Below are positions 7,578 through 15,461 of a DNA stretch of 64,000 nucleotides, piece by piece. A model generated the notes under the pieces. That model did not search any database, was not told the DNA's origin, and saw only the letters and a list, made by a program, of their open reading frames with translations. A program made the translations under genes and the position numbers. Source of the DNA: Desulfonatronum thioautotrophicum (GTDB taxonomy: Bacteria > Desulfobacterota > Desulfovibrionia > Desulfovibrionales > Desulfonatronaceae); the NCBI RefSeq assembly GCF_000934745.1, contig NZ_KN882170.1, forward strand, positions 1-64,000, read 5' to 3'. Position 1 is the stretch's first letter, and each line of letters begins with the position of its first letter.

Positions 7578-9431
7578 TCAAAACTTCTTCAATCCATGCT
7601 CCTCTGCATCCCAGTGCGACAGCATCTTCGCGAAAAACGAGGCCACGTGCTGGATGGTGTCGATGCGGAACCACTGCCGGGTGTACTTGAAGCGGATCCC
7701 GCCCAGGGCCAGGTCAGGCCGGGGCGCGAAATAGAGCGAGTCCTCGGTGTTCACTAGGTGCTGCAGAGCCCAGGCAGCCAGGCGCAGGGCCGGCCAGAGT
7801 TCAGCCGCGATGGCCCGATCGCCCATTTTCACAGCCAGCTCATAGGCCCCCAGCAGCCCCTCGCAGCGGGCCCCGTCCGCATAGGGATAATCCCCGAAAT
7901 TGTAGTAGAACGCCCCGGCATAGTCCGGGCAGGGCGCGTCCGTGACTGTGTACATCAGCTGGACCATCTTCCGGGCGTCGGCAACGACGAAGTCGGCGTA
8001 TGACGGATCGCGCATCTCCGGAAAGTCCCAGAGTTCCTTGATGCCCATCATCAGCCAGGAGTCTGAGGGCAGGGCCGTGTACTCCGAGGCCCGGGTTTTG
8101 GGCCGGACCTTCAGCAGAAAGTCCAGGGCCTTGCGCAGCCTTTCAAAAATCAACTCCCTGTCCCCGGGTGCGGCCAGATGCAGGTACCTGGCCAGTCCGC
8201 AGACCGCCTCTCCGGGGTAATAGAAGGAAAAATACTTCTGGTTATCCTCCTCGGTGACCGGCTTGTCCAGGTAGATATTGTAGTAAATGAATTCCCCGCC
8301 GGCAGTGACCTGGTTGACCAGATGCCAGGCCAGCCTGTCCGCCCAGGTCTGGTAGCGGTCATCGCCTGTCAAAAGCTGGTATTCGGCCAGCATGTAGAGG
8401 GCAATGGCCGATCCGCCCAGCTTGCCCTTTTTCTCGCTGTAGACAAAGCCGCCCTCTCGGCCCTGGTAGTCCTGGAGCCGGGTCTGTTCCAGGAGATACT
8501 CCACGGCCCGCCTGACATTTTCCAGGGTCTGGCCGGTGCGCGTGTATTTTTCGTAAAACAGGCAAGTCAGTGCCCCGCCGCAGTGGCGCAGGATGTTGTA
8601 GTAGGGGTTCTTCCGGGGGTCCCGGTGCGGGTGCTCATGGTCCCAGCGAGAGTCCTGGGCCGCGTCGTAGTAATAGAGATACTTGCCGCCCTGCTCCTGG
8701 GTCAGCTGGATGTGCGCGATGGCCAGATTCACGGCGTCCACCAGCTTGACCCTTGTCAGTTCACCCACCACGGGGTGGCCGCGGTACAGGCGCAGCCAGG
8801 AGCCTTCCCCGGACTTGACACTGGAAATAAAGCTGAGGGACCGGAATCGCCGGAACACGGACTTGCGTACATACTCTTCACCGTGCACCCGGTGCAGGTA
8901 GGCCCGCAGCTGGCCCATGCTCATGATCGAGCGGACATAGGCGTCGCCCGGCAAAAAAAGATGCAGCTTGCCGTCCGGCCCAAGATACTCCAGCCCGTCC
9001 ACGCCGATCTCGAAGTGAAGCTCATGGCCGTGACGCATGCGCAGCTGATAGAAATCCACCCGCACCGGCGAATCCACGACAAAGTCCATCTGCAACCGAA
9101 ACGGCCTTGTTGTCAGCTCCTGCCGGCGGGGGTGCCGCAGCAGGCGCTGGAACACGAAGGAAAAGGCTTTCTTCGCCGCCTCCCCGCCCCGGCTGACCAG
9201 GATCCGGCGCTTCCCAGGGGCATAGAGGATCAGGGTCAGGCGGACATACTCCTGGGGAAAGCTTGTCCTGCCAAAGAGTTGCTGGATGGCGTTGCCGATG
9301 CAGGCCCCGCTGCGAATGCCCGAGACCAGGGCCTGCAAGAAGACTTCGTCGGCTTTTGTGGCAACATGGGCCGGTAAATGCTTTTCAGGGGCATCGAATG
9401 GGGCTTGGCGCCTGCCGGGCTCTTGGATCAT
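7578..9431 (-). CDS. Alpha/alpha-barrel protein of the CphA-like cassette
   Basis: The last gene of a three-gene coupled unit, 617 residues. The ATG at 9431 overlaps the stop of the preceding gene as ATGA, which fixes this start against a longer in-frame alternative at 9473. Residues ~25-200 form an alpha/beta region of unknown type (GIRSGACIGNAIQQL, then FVVDSPVRVDFYQL). From ~235 onward come repeated helix pairs with aromatic-rich turns (GKYLYYYD, GGFVYSEKKGKLGGSAIALYM, YYPGEAVCGLARY, YYNFGDYPYADGARCEGLLGAYELA), the pattern of an (alpha/alpha)6 toroid seen in glycosidases, lyases and epimerases. There is no signal peptide, so it is probably cytoplasmic. It could trim, epimerise or bind the polymer made by the neighbouring ligase; no family name can be given with certainty. 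Confidence 0.6.
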   Translation of the reverse strand: MIQEPGRRQAPFDAPEKHLPAHVATKADEVFLQALVSGIRSGACIGNAIQQLFGRTSFPQEYVRLTLILYAPGKRRILVSRGGEAAKKAFSFVFQRLLRHPRRQELTTRPFRLQMDFVVDSPVRVDFYQLRMRHGHELHFEIGVDGLEYLGPDGKLHLFLPGDAYVRSIMSMGQLRAYLHRVHGEEYVRKSVFRRFRSLSFISSVKSGEGSWLRLYRGHPVVGELTRVKLVDAVNLAIAHIQLTQEQGGKYLYYYDAAQDSRWDHEHPHRDPRKNPYYNILRHCGGALTCLFYEKYTRTGQTLENVRRAVEYLLEQTRLQDYQGREGGFVYSEKKGKLGGSAIALYMLAEYQLLTGDDRYQTWADRLAWHLVNQVTAGGEFIYYNIYLDKPVTEEDNQKYFSFYYPGEAVCGLARYLHLAAPGDRELIFERLRKALDFLLKVRPKTRASEYTALPSDSWLMMGIKELWDFPEMRDPSYADFVVADARKMVQLMYTVTDAPCPDYAGAFYYNFGDYPYADGARCEGLLGAYELAVKMGDRAIAAELWPALRLAAWALQHLVNTEDSLYFAPRPDLALGGIRFKYTRQWFRIDTIQHVASFFAKMLSHWDAEEHGLKKF

Positions 9432-12400
9432 GCCGGGGTTCCTTGACGAAAAAAGGGCTTTATGAACTGGCAAACCACCTTGGTAAGGGCCAAGTGCGGC
9501 CTTTCAGGCTTCCCGGCCAGGAATTCCAGATCCAGGACCTGGGCATGCGCTCTACCCTGCAGCCGCCGACGCCACAATGGCGCCGTACCGGCTGCTACGC
9601 CCATGAACACCTTGCAGTCAGGGGATGCAAGGCGCAGCAATGGGATCACCCAGGCCTCATCCTCCAGGGTGCGGGCCACGCCCACCCAGACGTCCGGCTG
9701 CAGCAGACCCAGGGACAAGGCATCCAGGCCAGGGCAATACAACCCCAGATCAGCGTCTCTCGGGGTCCGGGCCAGGGCCAGTGCCGTGGCCAGAGACCGG
9801 CTGGCGGACCCATCGAGTGGAAGCCCGTGGTCCGAGAAAACATGCAGATCCTGCTGCAGCATCGCTGTACAAACCCGTGCCAGGTCTTGGCCGAGGCTTT
9901 CTTCCCCGGCCAGGGCAAAAACCACGACCAGGCCCTGAAACCTCTGCCGCGCTGTCCGGGCCAGCCGCTCCAGCCCCAGGACCGGATCATCGCAGACCAG
10001 GACAGGCCGCCACCTGGGCAGGTCCACTGGGACCAGGGGCGCAACCACCGCCCGTGACCCATTGGCAAATGCCTCCAGCACGGCCCGCTCCGGCTGCCTG
10101 GAAAGCACCTGCTCCTCCGAACCGCCCAGGATTACAGCCAGTCCGTCAGGTGTCGGGGTGCCGGACCCCAGGCCCAGGTCGTCAATGCCCCAACCCCGTG
10201 GCGGACCGTTCACCCAGCTACCGCCAAAACACTCTGCCAGCTCCGTTGCGGTCCACAAGACGCTCTTTTCAGGAACCTCGCGAAGTGCAGGTACTGACAC
10301 CCGATCCAGCATGCGCATCCGCAGGGATGCATCCATGCTCAGCAGGATAGCAAGATCTTCCGGCTGTGAACGCAGCAGCAAGCTCTCCCAGGCAGTTTCC
10401 AGCTCGGCAAACATTGTGACACGCTCAGTCGGCACTCCCGCACTCAGCAGCCTCCTGGCCATCTGCTCCCCTGTCGATCCGGCGCAATGCCAGAAGGGAC
10501 TCAGTTCCTCCAGCAAATGGATTTGCCGATCATCCAGCGGATCAATGCCGCTGGCGTGCTCCACTGCCAAGCCGACGACCCTGTCCTGGCCAACCAGGCC
10601 CCAGGTGCGCAGCCGCTGCAGGGCAACCAGGTCACGAGGATCGCAGGCGGCCAGAGCAGGTTTGGCTGTCGTGCGCAGCACAAGTGTCGATATCTGTCCC
10701 GGTTGCCCCACCGGGTGCTTCAAGGCCGCCGACAGGATCGCGGAAAGGTGTTCTCCGGAAACACCCAGGCCGATCAAGGCCGCGCAGGCAAACAGGGCCG
10801 GCCTGGGATCAGGCCCACCAGTCCCGGGCCGCTCAAAATCCTGGTTGGGCAATGTGGCCAGAACCGCACGCCGCGCACCTTGCTTGTGCATGATCCATGC
10901 GGTCCCTTCCTGGCCGGACTCCGGGATCACGGCCCAGCCTCCGGCTTGAAGGTGGGCATGCAGCGGGCCCGGGTCGGTCCCTGGTGCTTCCAGCCAGACA
11001 TACCCGACCTGCCCTGGTGGAACGTGCTGTACGGCCCGGCGCAGTCCGGCCTGGATGCCGTCAATGACCACTGCTGCACAGGCTGTGTCCACGGCTAGGT
11101 GATGCACTCGCTCAAGTACGTCCCCTGGCTGTGTCTTTCGAACAGCGGGTTCAATACCATCCTGCTCGTCCACGAGCACGGTCACGGCCACGCGGTCCAC
11201 GGGAAGCCCGAATTCGGCCACGATGTTCGGCGTGATCTCAAAGACCGCGGCGCTCACATTGCGATCGGCCAGCAGCGCGATGATCGGGGCGTGGACCTGG
11301 TCTTGGTCGTCCAGATCACTGAGCAGGTCCTGGCCTTGAGGCGTACCCACCTGATGGCCCAGGAGGGACAGGAGGTTGGCGATCCAGGCCGAGCAGTCGC
11401 CCTTTGGCCCCGCGCCGGTGACCATGATTACCGGGATCCGGCTTGGCGCATGGGCCGGAAGGCAGGCCCGGATCAGCCGCCGGTTGATCCGGGGCCGCGC
11501 CCCCTGGAGCGGATAGACATGGATGTCCATGGCCGGCCCGGCATTGACCTCCACGATCGCGGCCCCATTGTCTTTCCACGAACAGGAAATGTCCGGGGAA
11601 TTGAAGTCAATCCCGGCCAGATCCAGACGACAGGCCCGGGCCGCTGTCTCGGCCAGGGCCCTGTTGTCCGGATGAACCAATGGGGTGACATCCTCGGAGA
11701 GCGACTCACCGGTTGCGCTGTAACGGATCAACACCCTCCGGCCCGTTTCGGGCACGGCATCCAGGGCCACCCCCTGGTCCGCCAGAACCCGCTGCACCTC
11801 CTCGTCAACAGTGATCGGCACGACCCCCAGCATCCAGCCATGACGGCGGTCCCTGGCATTGGTCATGGATATCAGCTCGCGCACCGAGCGCACCCCGTCC
11901 CCGACCACCTGGGGCGGCACGCGCAGGGCCGCGGCCGCAAACACTCCCTTGATCACCAGCAACCGGTAATCCCGGCCCAGGAGAAACTGCTCCACAAGCA
12001 CCCGATGCCGGTCCCGTCCCACGAGCTTCAATGCCGCCCGGACCTGGCCCGCGCCGCGCAAGGCCACCAGCACGTCCTTGCCCTTTCTGCCCCGCACCGG
12101 TTTGAGCACCACGGGATAGCCGATCTCCTCGGCCGCCCGGACCACGTTCTCCTCGCCGGCTGCCGTCAGCTGCATGGCCGTGGGCAGGCCATGGGCGGCC
12201 AGACAACGGCCAGCATAGACCTTGTTGCCGGCCAGTTCCCGGCCCAGGTGCGACGTCGAACTGATGAAACCCGGCCCGATCAGGACGCCGCGGCGCCCCT
12301 GGCCGATCTGCTGGCTCCATTCAACGGACTCCACACCGGGCTGGATGAAAACGCCCAGGGCCTGCGCGGTGCGCTGCCGGTCAAAGGCATGGACGTGGTT

Positions 12401-12841
12401 GATGCGCGGGGTCAGGTCGGCCTCAAAGCGCTTAAAGACGTCCTTGACGCGTACTGCCCTGCCCTGGCCCAGGACGGACCGGGTCAGAATCAGGGCGCAA
12501 ACGGCCACGGCGTTGAAAACCAGGGGACGGCCGACCTCAAAGGCCACCTCGGCCCTGTATTCACCGGACTCCCGGACCATGCCCCACTCTACTGGATAGA
12601 CAAAGGCTTGCTGAGCCAGCAGGGCGAAGCGCAGAAACGTTTCAGCCGGAGTGGTCGCAACAGGCACGGCTAAAGAAGCCTGCAAGGCAGCTGCCTCCTC
12701 CAGGCATGCCGTGACCCGGGCCGCCAGTGCATTATTCAGCGGAGCATGCAGGGAGATTTCGGCTTCCAGGCTGACCCATCCGCAGGGCCGCAAGGTCATG
12801 ATGCTCGGGCCTGGATAATATGTCTTGCGCAGGATGTTCAT
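9428..12841 (-). CDS. Cyanophycin synthetase-like ATP-grasp/Mur-ligase fusion
   Basis: The 1137-residue protein starts at ATG 12841, which overlaps the previous stop (ATGA). The N-terminal domain MNILRKTYYPGPSIM resembles the CphA N-domain. An ATP-grasp domain spans ~190-465 (YPVVLKPVRGRKGKDV, VLVEQFLLGRDYRL, IVEVNAGPAMDIHVYP). A Mur-ligase-like region follows from ~470, but its P-loop reads VTGAGPKGDC where CphA1 has TGTNGKTT. Catalysis in that half is therefore doubtful, reminiscent of CphA2, whose Mur half is inactive. A ~250-residue C-terminal extension makes it longer than usual CphA (~870-900). The likely reaction is ATP-dependent growth of a peptide or isopeptide polymer; the substrate is not inferable. 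Confidence 0.78.
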   Translation of the reverse strand: MNILRKTYYPGPSIMTLRPCGWVSLEAEISLHAPLNNALAARVTACLEEAAALQASLAVPVATTPAETFLRFALLAQQAFVYPVEWGMVRESGEYRAEVAFEVGRPLVFNAVAVCALILTRSVLGQGRAVRVKDVFKRFEADLTPRINHVHAFDRQRTAQALGVFIQPGVESVEWSQQIGQGRRGVLIGPGFISSTSHLGRELAGNKVYAGRCLAAHGLPTAMQLTAAGEENVVRAAEEIGYPVVLKPVRGRKGKDVLVALRGAGQVRAALKLVGRDRHRVLVEQFLLGRDYRLLVIKGVFAAAALRVPPQVVGDGVRSVRELISMTNARDRRHGWMLGVVPITVDEEVQRVLADQGVALDAVPETGRRVLIRYSATGESLSEDVTPLVHPDNRALAETAARACRLDLAGIDFNSPDISCSWKDNGAAIVEVNAGPAMDIHVYPLQGARPRINRRLIRACLPAHAPSRIPVIMVTGAGPKGDCSAWIANLLSLLGHQVGTPQGQDLLSDLDDQDQVHAPIIALLADRNVSAAVFEITPNIVAEFGLPVDRVAVTVLVDEQDGIEPAVRKTQPGDVLERVHHLAVDTACAAVVIDGIQAGLRRAVQHVPPGQVGYVWLEAPGTDPGPLHAHLQAGGWAVIPESGQEGTAWIMHKQGARRAVLATLPNQDFERPGTGGPDPRPALFACAALIGLGVSGEHLSAILSAALKHPVGQPGQISTLVLRTTAKPALAACDPRDLVALQRLRTWGLVGQDRVVGLAVEHASGIDPLDDRQIHLLEELSPFWHCAGSTGEQMARRLLSAGVPTERVTMFAELETAWESLLLRSQPEDLAILLSMDASLRMRMLDRVSVPALREVPEKSVLWTATELAECFGGSWVNGPPRGWGIDDLGLGSGTPTPDGLAVILGGSEEQVLSRQPERAVLEAFANGSRAVVAPLVPVDLPRWRPVLVCDDPVLGLERLARTARQRFQGLVVVFALAGEESLGQDLARVCTAMLQQDLHVFSDHGLPLDGSASRSLATALALARTPRDADLGLYCPGLDALSLGLLQPDVWVGVARTLEDEAWVIPLLRLASPDCKVFMGVAAGTAPLWRRRLQGRAHAQVLDLEFLAGKPERPHLALTKVVCQFIKPFFRQGTPA

Positions 12842-13986
12842 GCCGGAAGATTTCCTGAAGTGGGTATGTCCTGGCTTTTGAGTGCAGCTGCCAGACCTGG
12901 AGAAAGTGGATGGTAATACCATTCCAAGGCCTCCGGCCGAAATGGCGACACCGGGACGATCAACGGTTGCAGGCCGAACTCGGATTCGATCTCCTCCAGT
13001 GCCGGCAGGACGATGGACTCGGTAAACCGCTTCTCCCCGGGACACGCGGTGCTCAGGATAAAATTCTCCATGAGGATCACATGCTGCATGGCAAACATGA
13101 GGTAGAGCTTATAATTGGATCTGGCCTTGTTTTGCATGCGGCCTCGAAAGATGGACCTGAAAAATAGGGAGATATCCCGCAACAGCAGATCCGGCAAGAA
13201 ACAATGCATGGTTGCATTGTGTATGCGGCCCAGGGTGGCACGGCCCGGCTCCCCCCCATGGCCGGAATTCAGCCTGATGGCGCCGATGGAAGTACGTTCG
13301 TCGAAACAGACATTACGCAGGTGGTGCTGGCAAACCATGAGTGTGTCTTGCGACCAGGTTGCAACGCGCAGATCCAGCAGCGAGCGCTTGAAGCTGTTGG
13401 AGAAGGAAAAACCGTCTTCCTGGTATTGCAGGATATCCCCAGCCATGTCCGCATCCGCGAACAGGGCGGTCTTATCCCCAAGCCAGTCCCGCAGTAAGGC
13501 TCGGCACGCGGGTTTGTTCCGCCACATGCTCGGCCTGATGGTCAGCAAAAACCAGAGTGTTTCGAAATTCAGCGTCGCGATCTGCCGGGTCAGGACGGCA
13601 TACGGGGCGCGGGCCGCGGCATTGGGTAGCAGGGAGTACAAGTCCACCCGCTCCGGCAGGCCCTGCTCCCTGCGCAGCGAGCGGATCACTGGATCGGCGT
13701 TCATCCGCTCGCTTTGTTCACGGTAATGTGCAGCGATCTTCTCCCGCAGGCCCACAAGGCCCTGACGCCTTTGCAACTCCTCCCGGGCCGCCTCAAGCCC
13801 AAAATAGCCGATGCCCGCAGGTTGGTTGGGCCTTGCGGGCTCGCAACCGGGAAAGCAGGCGCCATCCCGAGTGCAGAGCGCACGCGCTCTGTTGTCCTGG
13901 ATCAAGAAGTCCTGGTCCCGGACCTTCCCGAAAACCGCGGCCATCAGGCCGCAGGCGGATGTCAGCCACGCGTCGAGATCATTCAT
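12838..13986 (-). CDS. Unknown protein, first gene of the CphA-like cassette
   Basis: I do not recognise this 382-residue protein. The N-terminus carries a small Cys cluster (LCTRDGACFPGC, ~residues 39-50). The middle is mostly helical with many Arg and aromatic residues (LNFETLWFLLTIRPSMW, MVCQHHLRNVCFDERTS), and a basic stretch (FFRSIFRGRMQNKARSN) precedes a hydrophobic helix (LMFAMQHVILMENF). No signal peptide is evident. I chose ATG 13986, with CAGGGTG just upstream; GTG 13992 is possible but would lie in that site. Its stop overlaps the next start by four bases, so its product is made in step with the CphA-like enzyme and is probably a dedicated partner. Confidence 0.65.
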   Translation of the reverse strand: MNDLDAWLTSACGLMAAVFGKVRDQDFLIQDNRARALCTRDGACFPGCEPARPNQPAGIGYFGLEAAREELQRRQGLVGLREKIAAHYREQSERMNADPVIRSLRREQGLPERVDLYSLLPNAAARAPYAVLTRQIATLNFETLWFLLTIRPSMWRNKPACRALLRDWLGDKTALFADADMAGDILQYQEDGFSFSNSFKRSLLDLRVATWSQDTLMVCQHHLRNVCFDERTSIGAIRLNSGHGGEPGRATLGRIHNATMHCFLPDLLLRDISLFFRSIFRGRMQNKARSNYKLYLMFAMQHVILMENFILSTACPGEKRFTESIVLPALEEIESEFGLQPLIVPVSPFRPEALEWYYHPLSPGLAAALKSQDIPTSGNLPA

Positions 13987-14206
13987 GATCACCCTGGTTT
14001 CGTGTTGGTGCAGATCAAAAAATGAGGATTGGCTGTTTCCCGGATGGCATATCGGCCTCAGGGCATGACTGTGTTCCGTTCATACATGACGCTGGAGCGT
14101 GGAAACGATGGGAAGAGCGCCCGGTATTCGCACGGCAATCAACATGACGGAGAGGCAGTCCCCCGTGCCTGCCCAGCCTGATGCGCGAGATTGGGCCCCC
14201 CCAAGA

Positions 14207-14232
14207 GGGCAACCACGGGGGGTTGCCCCTAC
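14207..14232. repeat. GGGCAACC/GGTTGCCCCTAC palindromic element
   Basis: GGGCAACC (14207-14214) pairs with GGTTGCCC (14221-14228) around a G-rich loop and ends in CTAC. It belongs to the widespread small GTAGGGGC-type intergenic palindromes. A related copy with different inner bases lies at 62825-62854. Confidence 0.7.
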
Positions 14233-14352
14233 GCCGGGATGTGCTCATCTGCACGGAAAATAATGTGTTGACAATGCCCGGCCTGATTGAGCAATTACAA
14301 TATATTTGGGTTGCGGGCATGGCCGGCGCTTGATGAACCATGAATTCGTAAA

Positions 14353-14369
14353 TTGGTAAGCATTTTGCA
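14353..14369 (+). promoter_or_regulatory. Sigma-54 (-24/-12) promoter for the PEP-CTERM gene
   Basis: TTGGTAAGCATTTTGCA carries GG at 14355-14356 and GC at 14367-14368 with exactly ten bases between, the defining spacing of RpoN promoters (TTGGCAC-N5-TTGC). Transcription would begin near 14380 and leave a ~125-base leader before the ATG at 14506. PEP-CTERM genes in other bacteria are known to be controlled by RpoN with the PrsK/PrsR two-component pair, which supports the assignment. Confidence 0.6.
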
Positions 14370-14505
14370 AAATTACCTTATTGTCATTCCACCAGGACAG
14401 TGGTAATAAAGGCATCGTCAAGGAATAGCCTGAACCGTTCACGGCGGGATACACGAAAACATCCATGCATATCAAGCGATTATCCTCAAAAAAGCGAGGT
14501 ACCAC

Positions 14506-15357
14506 ATGCGCGCACTGAACAGAACATGGCCCATTTTGGCCCTGACGTTTATCTGGCTTTTCTGGATAGCCGGAACGTCTCAGGCAACCACCATTGTGTA
14601 TACCTTTGGAGACAGCAGTTATGTATGGCCGGGCTGGGAAGGAACGGCAGACAACCCAAACTTGGATGTCTGGGGCATACCGGACATTACCGGTGGAACA
14701 GCGACGGTTACAGGGGGGTTGCTGACAGAAGTTAGGATTACCTTTGCGGAGTGGCATCCTGAAGGGGATGGACCTGGAACCTATGATCACCTTTATCCTC
14801 ACCTGCGCCCAGGCGACCTTTTCATTGATCTCGGAGTTGACCAGCAATGGAATTATGTTTTCAGCTACTGGGATTATGGGGATTCCGATACTGGATATGA
14901 AGGTGTCAATGAGGTGCGAACAGACTACGGTGCTGCTTACGGTGGTAACTTCGAAGATGGTCTCCATGGTAGGGGCTATGATCTAGGCGCTACCGGACTT
15001 TCGATTACAGACGAGGACGGCTACTACTGGAGCCAAGAAACATGGTTTAATTCTGACTATTTAGGTCAAAACCAGTTCCCGCCCCGTTACAATCATCCCG
15101 TAGCATTTTTTTCGGATGGCCATGACTTCACCACAGGTGGCTTCCTACTCACCGGCTGGGGCACGACCGAGATCACCTTCTCCAACCTGAACATCGAACT
15201 GAATGGCCAGTCCTTTGCCATCGGGTGGACCCAGAGTTGCGCCAATGATATTCTGTACCATGTCGTCCCCGAACCCAGTACGCTGCTTCTGCTGTTCATG
15301 GGCCTGGGGGGGCTGGTGCTGGTGCGGATGCGGTTTCGTTCCAGGAACTCTGGATAA
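14506..15357 (+). CDS. PEP-CTERM sorting domain protein
   Basis: The 283-residue protein has an N-terminal signal peptide (basic start, hydrophobic core ILALTFIWLFWIAG, cleavage near SQA-TT) and a C-terminal VPEPSTLLLLFMGLGGL helix followed by a basic tail. This is the tripartite PEP-CTERM signal recognised and processed by exosortase. The mature part (~residues 28-250) is acidic, aromatic and glycine rich with no recognised enzyme motif, and probably beta-rich. Such proteins are surface or matrix components in exopolysaccharide-producing Gram-negatives. GAGGT lies 6 bases before the ATG. It is a single-gene unit between a sigma-54 promoter and a terminator; no exosortase is in the window. 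Confidence 0.92.
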   Translation: MRALNRTWPILALTFIWLFWIAGTSQATTIVYTFGDSSYVWPGWEGTADNPNLDVWGIPDITGGTATVTGGLLTEVRITFAEWHPEGDGPGTYDHLYPHLRPGDLFIDLGVDQQWNYVFSYWDYGDSDTGYEGVNEVRTDYGAAYGGNFEDGLHGRGYDLGATGLSITDEDGYYWSQETWFNSDYLGQNQFPPRYNHPVAFFSDGHDFTTGGFLLTGWGTTEITFSNLNIELNGQSFAIGWTQSCANDILYHVVPEPSTLLLLFMGLGGLVLVRMRFRSRNSG

Positions 15358-15423
15358 AACCTAACGCCTGCCACATGCTCTGATCAAGCCATCGTCTGAT
15401 TTTATCGGACGGTCATCTCTCTC

Positions 15424-15461
15424 AAGCATCCCGTTTCAGTTATGGATCGGGATGCTTTTTT
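15424..15461 (+). terminator. Terminator of the PEP-CTERM gene
   Basis: AAGCATCCCG (15424-15433) pairs perfectly with CGGGATGCTT (15448-15457), loop of 14 bases, and six T follow. It lies 66 bases after the stop. Its right half overlaps the last codons of the convergent minus-strand gene ending at 15436. Confidence 0.85.

Larger units (their letters stand above)
13987..14505. other. 519-bp divergent intergenic region
   Basis: It separates the minus-strand cassette from the plus-strand PEP-CTERM gene and must carry promoters for both. It contains the GGGCAACC palindrome (14207-14232) and a sigma-54 type promoter (14353-14369). No coding sequence is convincing. Confidence 0.6.

Noticed and set aside
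8178-9377. Plus-strand frame opposite the alpha/alpha-barrel gene
   Set aside because: No start context and no recognisable domain; a shadow of the coupled minus-strand gene.
11099-12673. Long plus-strand frame opposite the CphA-like gene
   Set aside because: His/Gly/Gln-rich translation without motifs, while the minus strand encodes clear ATP-grasp motifs in a coupled operon.
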